Notes: generated from the letters alone by a model not told the origin. Shown: positions 17,719-26,514, counted from the first letter of the stretch. The stretch: DNA of 64,000 bases from Streptomyces sp. 3214.6 (GCF_900129855.1 NZ_LT670819.1:2542001-2606000), one strand, 5' to 3'. Numbers and translations: made by a program.

Positions 17719-18299
17719 GGGTTCACCTCGAAGGCGCGGGCGCGCCGGACCTGGTCCGGGTCGCTCATGGCGGCCCGGATCTCCTCCTGGCGGCCGTGGT
17801 TCACGAAGTGCTCGACCGCGACCTCCACGAAGAGCGCGTCGGCGCGGATGGCGACGGGCCCGTCGGGGCCGCCGATCCGGCCGGTGGCGGTCGAGTAGAT
17901 CTTGCGCCCGGCCACGGCCGTCACCTCGGCCGCCAGGTGCAGCGTGACGCCCACGGGCACGGGCCGTACGAACTCGGTCTCCAGCCGTCCGGTCACGGCG
18001 ATGGTCCGCAGCAGCCAGTTGAGCGAGCCGAGCGTCTCGTCGAGGGCCGAGGCCAGGATTCCGCCGTGGGCGAGGCCCGGCGCGCCCTGGTGGGCGGACT
18101 GCACGGTGAACTCGGCGGTGACGGTCACTCCCTCACCGGCCCGTGCCTCCAGGTGCAGCCCGTGGGCCTGCCCGCCGCCACATCCGAAACAGTGTTCGTA
18201 GTGGGCGCCGAGAAGCTCGCCGGGCACGGGAGCATCGGGGTGCCGGACGGGTTTCACGGCATCGGCCGGAGGCTCGAGAGCTGCGGAAGTACCACTCAC
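17715..18299 (-). CDS. PaaI-type hotdog thioesterase
   Basis: 194-aa hotdog-fold protein. Visible are HYEHCFGCGGGQAHGLHL (about 33-50), the conserved GLAHGGILASALDETLG catalytic helix and LETEFVRPVPVGVTL. It probably hydrolyses an acyl-CoA; substrate unknown. I chose GTG 18299 (VSGTSAALEPP) because the frame further upstream would run into the divergent DUF3093 start. First gene of the thioesterase-dut-DUF3710 operon. Confidence 0.82.
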   Translation of the reverse strand: MSGTSAALEPPADAVKPVRHPDAPVPGELLGAHYEHCFGCGGGQAHGLHLEARAGEGVTVTAEFTVQSAHQGAPGLAHGGILASALDETLGSLNWLLRTIAVTGRLETEFVRPVPVGVTLHLAAEVTAVAGRKIYSTATGRIGGPDGPVAIRADALFVEVAVEHFVNHGRQEEIRAAMSDPDQVRRARAFEVNP

Positions 18300-18342
18300 A
18301 GCCGCAGACCTTACCCGCGCGTCCGTGAATTCCGGACACCGT

Positions 18343-18354
18343 GCCAAGCTTGGC
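18343..18354. promoter_or_regulatory. 12-bp palindrome at the DUF3093 start
   Basis: GCCAAGCTTGGC lies 3 bp before the DUF3093 ATG, where the -10 region or transcription start of a leaderless gene would be. Candidate operator. Confidence 0.35.
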
Positions 18355-18357
18355 TTC

Positions 18358-18822
18358 ATGCAGCACTCCACCGCCCCCTACGACGAACGACTCACCGCCC
18401 CCCGCTCGTGGTGGTTCATCTCGTTCCTCGTGGGCGTCTCCTGCGCCCTGATCCTGCTCCCCTTCGGCACCCTGCCGCTGCTCGGCGGCCTGGTCGGCGG
18501 CACCGCCGTGGCGGCCGTCATGGCGAGTTCCTACGGATCCCTGCGCATCCGCGTCGTGGGCGACTCCCTGATCGCGGGTGAGGCGAAGATCCCGGTCACG
18601 GCCCTGGGCGAGGCGGAGGTCCTGGACGCGGAGGAGGCGCGCGCCTGGCGCACGTTCAAGGCCGACACCCGGGCCTTCCTCCTGCTGCGCGCGTACATCC
18701 CCACGGCGCTGCGGGTGGAGGTCACCGATCCGGACGACCCCACGCCGTACCTGTACCTGTCGACGCGGGAGCCGGACCGCCTGGCCCAGGCTCTCAAGGC
18801 GGCGCGAGAGGCGACGGCGTAG
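18358..18822 (+). CDS. DUF3093 membrane protein
   Basis: 154-aa protein beginning MQHSTAPYDERLTAPRSWW. The YDERLTAPRSWW motif followed by two adjacent membrane helices (about 20-62) is characteristic of DUF3093. The rest is a soluble PH-like domain (RVVGDSLIAGEAKIPV, FLLLRAYIPTALRVEV) ending in REPDRLAQAL. No ribosome site precedes the ATG at 18358, so it may be leaderless. Divergent from the thioesterase gene. Function unknown. Confidence 0.82.
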   Translation: MQHSTAPYDERLTAPRSWWFISFLVGVSCALILLPFGTLPLLGGLVGGTAVAAVMASSYGSLRIRVVGDSLIAGEAKIPVTALGEAEVLDAEEARAWRTFKADTRAFLLLRAYIPTALRVEVTDPDDPTPYLYLSTREPDRLAQALKAAREATA

Positions 18823-18841
18823 CCGGCGACCTCGGCAGACC

Positions 18842-19870
18842 TCAGCGCCCGAGATCCCCAGGATTCTCGGACGTCTCGGGGTTTTCAGGCTTCTTGGGGC
18901 TCTCGGGCTTCTCGGGGATTTCGAGTCCCTGGAGGCTCAGCGGGTTCGCGGAGATCTCGCCCATGGCCAGTGGATCGGCGGGCTTCTCCAGCGGCGGCAG
19001 TTCCGGCAGCGCGTCCCACGGCACCTGCATCTTGCGCAGGTCGGCCCGGACCTTCGCGGCCAGTTTCCGGGTGTCCCGCCGGTTCATGACGGCTCCGACG
19101 GCGGCGCCCACCATGAACGGCATGAGGTTCGGCAGGTCCCGGACCATGCGCTTCATGATCTGCTGACGCAGCTCGCGCTTCATCCGGCCGCCGAACGCCG
19201 AGTCGATCGAGGACGGCTTGAGGACGTCGACCCCGCGTTCGCCCGACCACGAGCGCAGATACGCGGTACTGCGGTCCCTCAGGTTGCCCGCCGGCCGCAC
19301 GCCGTAGACCTCGTGGAGTTCGGCGATCAGCTTGAGCTCGATCGCGGCGACCCCGGTGATCTCCGCGGCCAGTTCGGTCGGCATCGCAGGCGGCACGGGG
19401 AGCATGGCCGCCGCCCCGATGCCGGCCCCGACGGTGGACGTGGCGTTCGCCGCGCCCGCCACGAGCTTGTCCGCGATCTGCTCGGGCCCAAGGCCCGGGA
19501 ACTGTCTGCGGAGCGTCCGGAGGTCGCGTACGGGGATCCTCGGGGCGATCTCGATGATCCGGTCGGCGAGGTGCGCCAGCCCCGCCCTGGCGCGGTTCCC
19601 GCCTTTGCGGGCGCCTTCTCGGGCCAGCTCCGTGGCCTTGGCCCGGATGACCGCCGCCCTCCGCCTGGCGACGGGGGCGGCGCTCCGCGTCGGCGCCGGG
19701 AGGTCACTCCGGTCAGCCGCGGGTTCGAGCGAGGCCGATCCTGCAGGGACCGCTCCCTTGCCGGATGAGCCTCGCTCGTCGTCACGCACGCCGTGAGGGC
19801 CCCGGGAGGGCCCTTTGTCCGTTCCCCGCAGGGGGAAGCGGCGCTTCCGAGGAGGGGTCGAGCCAGTCAC
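18842..19870 (-). CDS. Conserved actinobacterial protein of unknown function
   Basis: 342-aa protein starting at GTG 19870. The first 75 residues are basic, Pro/Ser/Gly-rich and probably disordered. The central part (about 80-285) is helical, with AAGIGAAAML-like hydrophobic stretches, MKRELRQQIMKRMVRDLPNL and FMVGAAVGAVMNRRDTRKLA, which recalls EcsC-like proteins. The C-terminus has acidic Pro-Glu-Lys repeats (PEKPESPKKPENPETSENP). It lies 13 bp behind DUF4193 on the same strand and converges with DUF3093. I do not recognise a function. Confidence 0.6.
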   Translation of the reverse strand: MTGSTPPRKRRFPLRGTDKGPSRGPHGVRDDERGSSGKGAVPAGSASLEPAADRSDLPAPTRSAAPVARRRAAVIRAKATELAREGARKGGNRARAGLAHLADRIIEIAPRIPVRDLRTLRRQFPGLGPEQIADKLVAGAANATSTVGAGIGAAAMLPVPPAMPTELAAEITGVAAIELKLIAELHEVYGVRPAGNLRDRSTAYLRSWSGERGVDVLKPSSIDSAFGGRMKRELRQQIMKRMVRDLPNLMPFMVGAAVGAVMNRRDTRKLAAKVRADLRKMQVPWDALPELPPLEKPADPLAMGEISANPLSLQGLEIPEKPESPKKPENPETSENPGDLGR

Positions 19871-19883
19871 GGCCGACCCCGCC

Positions 19884-20180
19884 TCAGTCGCAGTCGCGGC
19901 AGATCGGCTGGCCGTTCTTCTCCCGGGCCAGCTGGCTGCGGTGGTGCACCAGGAAGCAGCTCATGCAGGTGAACTCGTCCTGCTGCTTCGGCAGCACCCG
20001 GACGGCCAGCTCCTCGTTCGAGAGGTCTGCGCCGGGCAGTTCAAGGCCCTCCGCGGCCTCGAACTCGTCAACGTCCACTGCCGAGGCGGACTTGTCGTTC
20101 CTCCGTGCCTTGAGCTCTTCAAGGCTGTCGGAATCGACGTCGTCGTCGGTCTTGCGTGGGGTGTCGTAATCGGTAGCCAT
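19884..20180 (-). CDS. DUF4193 zinc-ribbon-like protein
   Basis: 98-aa acidic protein (MATDYDTPRKTDDDVD) ending in a CMSCFLVHHRSQLA ... CRDCD pattern, four Cys in two CxxC pairs that should bind zinc. This is the DUF4193 signature. Homologues are widespread in actinobacteria. The ATG at 20180 is the only plausible start. It precedes the 342-aa protein with a 13-bp gap. Confidence 0.88.
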   Translation of the reverse strand: MATDYDTPRKTDDDVDSDSLEELKARRNDKSASAVDVDEFEAAEGLELPGADLSNEELAVRVLPKQQDEFTCMSCFLVHHRSQLAREKNGQPICRDCD

Positions 20181-20576
20181 TTCGCCTCTCCCCCTCTGGG
20201 TGTCTGCGGTGTCTCCAGCGCACGTAACGCGTGAGAGGCCGGACTTGTGCCCGCCTCGAGGCGGAGATTTTGCCTCACATCAAGGTCTGTTACTCAATCG
20301 ACACCCAACCGAACTCCTCACGAGTGATCGGCTTGGATGGCGATCGGGACCGTACACGGTCCGATTGCCGCACTTCAAAGGCGTCTCACCGTGTACTTCC
20401 CGTGATCAGGACCCCCGAAAACCCGGATTTTCCGGGCCTTACGACAGCATCCATGATCACGGAGAGTAGATGGCCGGAAATTCGCCCTTGTGATCGATCA
20501 CACACGGCCAGGCCGGGTCGAGGCCCAGAAAATTCCGCGCAAAGCGAACATCCCCGCGTGTGTCGGCGACATGATC
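20181..20576. other. DUF4193 / cutS intergenic region
   Basis: 396 bp without a gene. It holds the DUF4193 promoter region, a small hairpin CCCGGA-TTT-TCCGGG (20422-20436), and the palindrome at 20489-20502 just past the cutS stop codon. Confidence 0.5.
20489..20502. promoter_or_regulatory. Perfect 14-bp palindrome TGTGATCGATCACA
   Basis: Self-complementary; made of TGTGA and TCACA halves (the Crp half-sites) with a 4-base instead of the usual 6-base spacer. It lies downstream of cutS and 309 bp upstream of DUF4193. Confidence 0.35.
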
Positions 20577-21818
20577 TCAGACAGGCAAGGTAACTCGCAT
20601 CACGAGCCCACCCCCCTCGCGCGGCTGGGCCGCGATATGACCGCCGTGCGCGCGGGCCACGGACCGCACGATGGACAGGCCGAGCCCGACGCCCTTGTCG
20701 CTGCCCGTCCGCTCCGTACGCAGCCGACGGAAGGGCTCGAACAGGTTGTCGATCTCGTACGCCGGCACGACCGGCCCGGTGTTCGACACCACCAGGACCG
20801 CCTGGCCGTGCTGAACCTCGGTGGTCACCTCGACCCAACCGCCCTCGGGCACGTTGTACCGCACGGCGTTCTGTACGAGGTTCAGGGCGATCCGCTCCAG
20901 CAGGACGCCGTTGCCCTGGACGACCGCGGGTTTCTGCTCGCCCCGGATCACCACGCCCTTGGCCGCCGCCTCCCCGTGGACCTGGTCGATGGCCTGCTCG
21001 GCGACCTCCGCGAGGTCCACCGGCTTGCGCTCGACGATCTGGTTGTCGCTGCGGGCGAGCAGCAGCAGGCCCTCGACGAGCTGTTCGCTGCGCTCGTTGG
21101 TGGCCAGCAGCGTCTTGCCGAGCTGTTGCAGCTCCACCGGCGCGCCCGGGTCGGAGAGGTGCACTTCGAGCAGGGTGCGGTTGATCGCCAGCGGTGTTCT
21201 CAGCTCGTGCGAGGCGTTGCCGACGAAGCGCTGTTGGGCCGTGAAGGCCCGCTGCAGGCGCTCCAGCATGTCGTCGAGGGTGTCGGCCAGTTCCTTGAGC
21301 TCGTCGTCGGGACCGTCCAGCTCGATACGACGGGACAGGTCCGAGCCCGCCACCGCGCGGGCCGTGCGGGTGATCCGGCCGAGCGGGGTGAGTACGCGCC
21401 CCGCCATGGCGTAGCCGAACGCGAAGGCGATCACGGCCAGGCCCAGCAGCGCCAGCAGTGAGCGGCTGAGCAGGTCGTCCAGGGCCTGCTGGCGCTGGAC
21501 GGCGTCGCACTGCTTGAGCACCGAGTTGATCTCGCTGCCGGGCGCGGTGTTGACGGCGGGACAGGTTTGACTGGTGATGTCGAGATTGGATCCGGTCACC
21601 TGGAAGGACTGGCCGCCGCCGCCCTCATGGAGGGCCTGCGCGGCCAACAGGTAGATGATCGACAACAGCAGGATGCCGGCGATCAGGAACATCCCGCCGT
21701 ACAGCAGCGTGAGGCGTATGCGGATGGTGGGGCGCAGCCAGGGCAGGGCGGCCTGCGGCCTCCTGGGGTCCCAGGTGGGCTTCGGGGGCGCCTGGGGCGG
21801 CGCGGGCGTCGATGCCAC
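20577..21818 (-). CDS. cutS: CutS-type sensor histidine kinase
   Basis: 413-aa sensor kinase. Two membrane helices (about 33-62 and 118-140) enclose a short extracytoplasmic loop with two Cys, C86 (TSQTCPAVN) and C104 (LKQCDAV). HAMP (about 140-190), HisKA with VGNASHELRTPLAINRTLL, and HATPase with NLVQNAVRYN and GVGLGLSIVRSVARAHGG follow. The start is GTG at 21818, 6 bp after cutR. The paired extracellular Cys are a feature of Streptomyces CutS linked to sensing extracytoplasmic disulfide/redox state. Confidence 0.9.
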   Translation of the reverse strand: MASTPAPPQAPPKPTWDPRRPQAALPWLRPTIRIRLTLLYGGMFLIAGILLLSIIYLLAAQALHEGGGGQSFQVTGSNLDITSQTCPAVNTAPGSEINSVLKQCDAVQRQQALDDLLSRSLLALLGLAVIAFAFGYAMAGRVLTPLGRITRTARAVAGSDLSRRIELDGPDDELKELADTLDDMLERLQRAFTAQQRFVGNASHELRTPLAINRTLLEVHLSDPGAPVELQQLGKTLLATNERSEQLVEGLLLLARSDNQIVERKPVDLAEVAEQAIDQVHGEAAAKGVVIRGEQKPAVVQGNGVLLERIALNLVQNAVRYNVPEGGWVEVTTEVQHGQAVLVVSNTGPVVPAYEIDNLFEPFRRLRTERTGSDKGVGLGLSIVRSVARAHGGHIAAQPREGGGLVMRVTLPV

Positions 21819-21824
21819 GGCGGA

Positions 21825-22478
21825 TCAGATCCGGTAGCCGGAACCGGGGACGGTGACGATCACCGGAGGTTCGCCCAGCTTGCGGCGCAGCGTCATGACG
21901 GTCACCCGCACGACGTTGGTGAACGGATCGGTGTTCTCGTCCCAGGCCTTCTCGAGGAGCTGCTCCGCGGAGACCACCGCTCCCTCGCTGCGCATCAGGA
22001 CCTCCAGGACGGCGAACTCCTTGGGCGCGAGCTGGACCTCCTTGCCGTCGCGGAAGACCTCGCGGCGGTTGGGGTCGAGCTTGATGCCGGCGCGCTCCAG
22101 GACCGGCGGCAGCGGCACGCTGGTGCGCCGGCCGAGGGCACGCACGCGTGCGATCAGCTCGCTGAAGGCGAAGGGCTTGGGGAGGTAGTCGTCGGCGCCG
22201 ATCTCCAGGCCCTCGACACGGTCGCTGACGTCGCCGGACGCCGTGAGCATCAGCACGCGCGTGGGCATGCCGAGCTCGACGATCTTGCGGCAGACGTCGT
22301 CGCCGTGCACGAGGGGGAGGTCGCGGTCGAGGACGACCACGTCGTAGTCGTTGACGCCGATGCGCTCCAGGGCGGCCGCACCGTCGTACACGACGTCGAC
22401 GGCCATGGCCTCCCGGCGCAGTCCGGTGGCCACCGCATCGGCGAGCAGCTGCTCGTCCTCGACGACGAGTACGCGCAC
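21825..22478 (-). CDS. cutR: CutR-type response regulator
   Basis: 217-aa OmpR-family regulator starting at GTG 22478 (VRVLVVEDEQLLADAV), preceded by GGAAGGA. Receiver with VVVLDRDLPLVHG (phospho-acceptor Asp) and KPFAFSEL. The winged-helix output has LAPKEFAVLEVLMRSEGAVV and VTVMTLRRKLGEPP, ending GSGYRI. It is followed by cutS 6 bp on. The frame stays open far upstream but those residues show no homology. Confidence 0.92.
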   Translation of the reverse strand: MRVLVVEDEQLLADAVATGLRREAMAVDVVYDGAAALERIGVNDYDVVVLDRDLPLVHGDDVCRKIVELGMPTRVLMLTASGDVSDRVEGLEIGADDYLPKPFAFSELIARVRALGRRTSVPLPPVLERAGIKLDPNRREVFRDGKEVQLAPKEFAVLEVLMRSEGAVVSAEQLLEKAWDENTDPFTNVVRVTVMTLRRKLGEPPVIVTVPGSGYRI

Positions 22479-22895
22479 GTCGCTTGTCCTTCCTCTGTCC
22501 ACCCGCGTAGCGCTCCGTGAGCGCACGCGGGCAGGGGCCTTGGTGAGTGTGTGCTCCCATCCTGCCCTTTTCGGCCATAAGTCGGCGGTAAGACGGGTGC
22601 GTGACAGATGAAGGAGCGGTGTGAAGCCCGGGAATGCGAGATTTTCTCGTCGGGTTGAGGTTTCCGTGGAAGAGAGCGGGGGGAGGACGGCTTTACACCC
22701 CGCGATCACGCTCTGCATGTGCCGCAGCACCATGTGGTACAGCACGTTCCGCTTCCCGCAGAGTGGGCGTGGGTGTCCGGCACCGTCGCCGCCCAGCAGG
22801 GCAGCGCTGGGCACCTGCTTGCAGACGTGATCGCCCCTTCCCAACCGGCACACCCCCGTGCCACCGACCCACGACCCAGGACGAGGGGGCGCAGC
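22479..22895. other. cutR / 57-aa gene divergent region
   Basis: 417 bp between divergent starts, holding both promoters and a small hairpin CGAGA-TTT-TCTCG near 22637. No convincing gene. Confidence 0.5.
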
Positions 22896-23069
22896 ATGGA
22901 CGCATTCACCACAGGACTTCTGCAGCGCATAAGGGCGACCGAGTCCGACCTGACGAGGGCTCGCGACGAGGGCGACGACTTCCTTGCCGAGGTGGAGCAG
23001 GCCGAACTCGACGACCTGCGTCGCCTCGCCGCCGAACATGGTGTGGAGGTCGGCGCGACGAGCGTCTGA
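22896..23069 (+). CDS. Small conserved-looking helical protein, 57 aa
   Basis: MDAFTTGLLQRIRATESDLT..., 57 aa, with heptad-like hydrophobic spacing over about residues 5-48 (LLQRIRATESDLTRARDEG, LAEVEQAELDDLRRLA), so probably a coiled coil or helical hairpin. GAGGGGG precedes the ATG at a suitable distance, and a perfect terminator follows, both supporting expression. Divergent from cutR. No domain recognised. Confidence 0.72.
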   Translation: MDAFTTGLLQRIRATESDLTRARDEGDDFLAEVEQAELDDLRRLAAEHGVEVGATSV

Positions 23070-23097
23070 GCAGTTCTGCGCAGTTCCCGAGCACGAC

Positions 23098-23134
23098 GAA
23101 GGGGCCCCGGCGAATCCAGCGCCGGGGCCCCTTC
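23098..23134 (+). terminator. Bidirectional terminator
   Basis: Perfect 15-bp arms (GAAGGGGCCCCGGCG and its complement) with a 7-base loop, between the convergent 57-aa gene and the inositol phosphatase gene. Confidence 0.93.
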
Positions 23135-23154
23135 GCCTGTCCGCGTCACGCGGC

Positions 23155-23970
23155 TCAGTCGTGCCAGGCGCCGAAGTCCTCCAGAAGCCGCTGGAGGGGC
23201 TCGAAGACGCCGGGCGTGGCCGCCACCGCCAGATCACGTGCCGGGCGCTCTCCGGGCCGTCCACCGGTCAGCGCGCCCGCTTCCCGGGCGATCAGGTCGC
23301 CGGCGGCGAGGTCCCAGGGGTGCAGCCCGCGTTCGTAGTAGCCGTCGAGGCGGCCGACGGCCACGTCGCACAGGTCGACCGCGGCCGAGCCGCCGCGCCG
23401 GATGTCCCGCAGCAGCGGGATGAGCCGCTGCGCGACGTCGGCCTGGTGGGCGCGGACCTCGGTGACGTAGTTGAAGCCGGTGGAGACCAGGGCCTGGTCC
23501 AGCGGTGCCGTCGGACGGCAGGACAGCACGCGCTCGCCCTCCCAGGCTCCCCTCCCGCGGGCCCCTGCGCCGCGTACCGCGTGGTACGTCTCACCGCGCA
23601 TCGGGATCTCGACGACTCCGACGACCGTCTCGCCGCCTTGCTCGGCGGCGATGGAGACGGCCCAGGTGGGCAGCCCGTAGAGATAGTTGACCGTGCCGTC
23701 CAGCGGGTCGATCACCCAGCGGATGCCACTGTCGCCCTCGCTGGAGGCGCCCTCCTCGCCGAGGAAGCCGTCGTCGGGGCGGTGCTCGGAGATGAAGCCG
23801 GTGATGAGCTTCTCGGCGGCGATGTCCATCTCGGTGACCACGTCGATCGGGCTCGACTTGGTGGCGGCGACCGCGAGGTCGGCCGGGCGGCCGTCCCGCA
23901 GCAGCTCACCGGCCCGGCGGGCGGCCTCCTGGGCGAGCTCCAGCAGTTCGGTGTGCAGGGGGTCGGTCAC
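23155..23970 (-). CDS. Inositol monophosphatase family protein
   Basis: 271-aa Mg-dependent sugar phosphatase. Metal-site motifs are present: GEEG (about 71-74), WVIDPLDGTVNYLYG (about 85-99) and HPWDLAAGDLIAREAG (about 217-232). The start is GTG at 23970, preceded by GAGGAG. It lies 8 bp behind ferrochelatase on the same strand. Substrate could be inositol-1-phosphate, histidinol phosphate or another sugar phosphate; no feature decides this. Confidence 0.9.
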   Translation of the reverse strand: MTDPLHTELLELAQEAARRAGELLRDGRPADLAVAATKSSPIDVVTEMDIAAEKLITGFISEHRPDDGFLGEEGASSEGDSGIRWVIDPLDGTVNYLYGLPTWAVSIAAEQGGETVVGVVEIPMRGETYHAVRGAGARGRGAWEGERVLSCRPTAPLDQALVSTGFNYVTEVRAHQADVAQRLIPLLRDIRRGGSAAVDLCDVAVGRLDGYYERGLHPWDLAAGDLIAREAGALTGGRPGERPARDLAVAATPGVFEPLQRLLEDFGAWHD

Positions 23971-23978
23971 GCCGCTCC

Positions 23979-25106
23979 TCACGCGTAGGGGCTGTCGGCG
24001 CCCGCGGCTGCGGGCTTGGGGGCGCGGGCGGGGCAGCAGCCGACCGGGCACACGTCGTGGCTCGCGCCGAGCGCCCCCAGGGCGCACGGGGTGATCTCCC
24101 GGCCGCTCTCCTGGCCGGCGCGCTCCAGGACGAGCTCGCGGATCGCGGCGGCGAAGCGCGGGTCGGCGCCCACGGTGGCCGAGCGGCGTACCGGCAGGCC
24201 GAGGTCCTGCGCCTTGGCCTTCGCCTCGGTGTCGAGGTCGTAGAGGACCTCCATGTGGTCGGAGACGAAGCCGATGGGGGCCATCACGACCGCGGGGGCG
24301 CCGGCCGCGTGCCGCTCCTCCAGGTGGTCGCAGATGTCGGGCTCCAGCCACGGGATGTGCGGGGCGCCGGAGCGGGACTGGTAGACGAGCTGCCAGGGGT
24401 GGTCCACGCCGGTGCGCTCGCGGACGGCGTCGGCGATGAGCCGCGCGGTGTCCAGGTGCTGCCGCACGTAGGCGCCGCCGTCGCCGTGGTCCTCCACGGG
24501 GCCGGAGGTGTCGGCCGAGGCCGTCGGGATCGAGTGCGTGGTGAAGGCGAGGTGCGCGCCCGCGCGGACGTCGTCGGGCAGGTCGGCGAGGGACGCGACG
24601 ACGCCGTCGATCATGGGCTCCAGGAAGCCCGGGTGGTTGAAGTAGTGCCGCAGCTTGTCGACCCTCGGCGGCTGGAGGCCCTCGGCCTCCAGCGCGGCCA
24701 GCGAGTCGGCGAGGTTCTCGCGGTACTGGCGGCAGCCCGAGTAGGAGGCGTAGGCGCTGGTGGCGAGGACGAGGATGCGGCGGCGGCCGTCGGCGGCCAT
24801 CTCGCGCAGGGTGTCCGTGAGGTACGGGGACCAGTTGCGGTTGCCCCAGTAGATCGGCAGGTCCAGGCCGTGGTCGGCGAAGTCCTTGCGCAGGGCGTCC
24901 AGCAGGGCGCGGTTCTGGTCGTTGATGGGGCTGACCCCGCCGAACAGGAAGTAGTGCTGACCGACTTCCTTGAGGCGTTCCTTGGGGATGCCTCGCCCGC
25001 GCGTCACGTTCTCCAGGAACGGAACCACGTCCTCCGGGCCTTCCGGGCCGCCGAAGGAGAGCAGGAGCAGGGCGTCGTAGGGGGTTGCATCGAGCGCGTC
25101 TCGCAT
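23979..25106 (-). CDS. Ferrochelatase (coproporphyrin type)
   Basis: 375-aa enzyme inserting Fe2+ into coproporphyrin III in the actinobacterial haem pathway. Visible are [19 protein letters not shown] at the N-terminus, the catalytic His in AFTTHSIP, and the Glu in [24 protein letters not shown] plus a C-terminal Cys cluster ([18 protein letters not shown]) fit the [2Fe-2S] ligands of actinobacterial ferrochelatases. The ATG at 25106 gives the family start. It is first of a two-gene run with the inositol-phosphatase homologue. An imperfect iron box lies 92 bp upstream. Confidence 0.93.
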   Translation of the reverse strand: MRDALDATPYDALLLLSFGGPEGPEDVVPFLENVTRGRGIPKERLKEVGQHYFLFGGVSPINDQNRALLDALRKDFADHGLDLPIYWGNRNWSPYLTDTLREMAADGRRRILVLATSAYASYSGCRQYRENLADSLAALEAEGLQPPRVDKLRHYFNHPGFLEPMIDGVVASLADLPDDVRAGAHLAFTTHSIPTASADTSGPVEDHGDGGAYVRQHLDTARLIADAVRERTGVDHPWQLVYQSRSGAPHIPWLEPDICDHLEERHAAGAPAVVMAPIGFVSDHMEVLYDLDTEAKAKAQDLGLPVRRSATVGADPRFAAAIRELVLERAGQESGREITPCALGALGASHDVCPVGCCPARAPKPAAAGADSPYA

Positions 25107-25197
25107 GGGTCGATCCTGCCACCCGGCGCTGACAGCCGGGAAACGGCGGGTGGTGGACGGGGGCGTGCCGCCCGCGGGGTGGCGGCGCCGAACATAC

Positions 25198-25213
25198 GTT
25201 AGGGTTGCCTAAC
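25198..25213. promoter_or_regulatory. Imperfect iron-box-like dyad
   Basis: GTTAGG-GTTG-CCTAAC, perfect 6-bp arms built from the TTAGG/CCTAA halves of DtxR-family (DmdR) boxes, but with a shorter spacer than the 19-bp consensus. Between divergent ferrochelatase and MFS genes. Confidence 0.4.
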
Positions 25214-25275
25214 TCGTAAGCTGTACGAGCTGTATTCACGCCTTACCGCGCGTGACCGGACCACCGGAGACCGCC

Positions 25276-26514
25276 GTGCCCAGCCCGTACCGCGCCCTGT
25301 TCGCCGCCCCCGGCTCCAAGAGCTTCTCCGCCGCCGGGTTCCTCGGCAGGATGCCGCTGTCGATGATGGGCATCGGCGTGGTCACGATGATCTCCCAGCT
25401 CACCGGGCGCTATGGGCTCGCGGGCGCGCTGTCGGCGACCATCGCGCTGGCGGCCGCGGTCTTCGGGCCGCAGATCTCGCGGCTGGTGGACCTGCACGGG
25501 CAGCGCCGGGTGCTGCGCCCGGCGACGGTGGTCGCGCTCGCCGCGGCGGCCGGGCTGCTGCTGGCCGCGCACTTCGAGTGGCCGGACTGGGTGTTGTTCG
25601 TGTGTGCCGCCGGCATCGGGTCGGTGCCCAGCCTGGGCGCGATGATCCGGGCCCGCTGGGCGGCCCTGTACCGGGGCACTCCCCGACTGCACACGGCGTA
25701 CTCGTTCGAGTCCGTGGTGGACGAGGTGTGCTTCATCTTCGGGCCGATCATCTCCATCGGCCTGTCCACCGTCTGGTTCCCGGAGGCGGGACCGCTGCTG
25801 GCGGCCTGCTTCCTCGCCGTCGGCGTCTTCTGGCTGACCGCCCAGCGGGCCACCGAGCCGAAGCCGCACCCGCGCGAGCAGCGCAGCGGCGGATCGGCAC
25901 TGCGCTCGCCCGGACTGCAGGTCCTGGTGGCCACCTTCGTGGCGACCGGAGCGATCTTCGGGGCGGTCGACGTGGTCACGGTCGCCTTCGCCGACGAGCA
26001 GGGTCACAAGGGCGCCGCCAGCCTCGTCCTCGCGATCTACGCGACCGGTTCGTGCGCGGCCGGCCTCGTGTTCGGCCTGCTGCGCCTCAAGGGGGCACCG
26101 GAACGACGCTGGCTGCTGGGCGTGTTCATGATGGCCGTGAGTATGATCCCCCTCCTACTGGTCGGAAACTTGCCGTTTCTGGCCGTGGCGCTGTTCTTTG
26201 CGGGCCTGGCCATCGCTCCCACGATGATCACCACGATGTCCCTCATCGAAGAGCACGTACCACGCGCACATCTGACCGAGGGCATGACCTGGATCAGCAC
26301 CGGGCTCGCGGTCGGGGTCGCGCTCGGCTCCTCTCTCGCCGGCTGGGTCATCGACGCGGCCGGGGCGCGGGCCGGGTACGGGGTTCCGGCGGTGTCCGGA
26401 GCCGTCGCGGTCGCGGTCGGTTTCCTGGGGTACCGCCGGCTGAGCAGACCGGCGCCGGGTCGGGGAGGCACCGTTGAGCAGCACAGCGAGCGGGAAGAAC
26501 GGCACGTGGCGTAA
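25276..26514 (+). CDS. MFS transporter
   Basis: 412-aa membrane protein with about 12 helices, of the bacterial drug/metabolite efflux type. The cytoplasmic loop between helices 2 and 3 reads RLVDLHGQRRVLRPA, the MFS motif-A position. GTG at 25276 (VPSPYRALFAAPGSKSF) was chosen because GGAG precedes it; an upstream in-frame GTG at 25252 lacks a site. The last 41 bases overlap the next gene. Substrate unknown. The iron-box-like dyad upstream leaves siderophore or haem-precursor export possible (inference). Confidence 0.85.
   Translation: MPSPYRALFAAPGSKSFSAAGFLGRMPLSMMGIGVVTMISQLTGRYGLAGALSATIALAAAVFGPQISRLVDLHGQRRVLRPATVVALAAAAGLLLAAHFEWPDWVLFVCAAGIGSVPSLGAMIRARWAALYRGTPRLHTAYSFESVVDEVCFIFGPIISIGLSTVWFPEAGPLLAACFLAVGVFWLTAQRATEPKPHPREQRSGGSALRSPGLQVLVATFVATGAIFGAVDVVTVAFADEQGHKGAASLVLAIYATGSCAAGLVFGLLRLKGAPERRWLLGVFMMAVSMIPLLLVGNLPFLAVALFFAGLAIAPTMITTMSLIEEHVPRAHLTEGMTWISTGLAVGVALGSSLAGWVIDAAGARAGYGVPAVSGAVAVAVGFLGYRRLSRPAPGRGGTVEQHSEREERHVA

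Noticed and set aside
22621..22830. GTG-started 69-codon frame between cutR and the 57-aa gene, with a TTA codon
   Set aside because: Ribosome site too close, composition unlike coding sequence, no motif.
23155..25239. A 694-codon minus-strand frame appearing to fuse the inositol-phosphatase homologue with upstream sequence
   Set aside because: The upstream half overlaps the ferrochelatase gene out of frame and is Arg/Pro-rich; a GTG with a good ribosome site at 23970 gives the normal gene.
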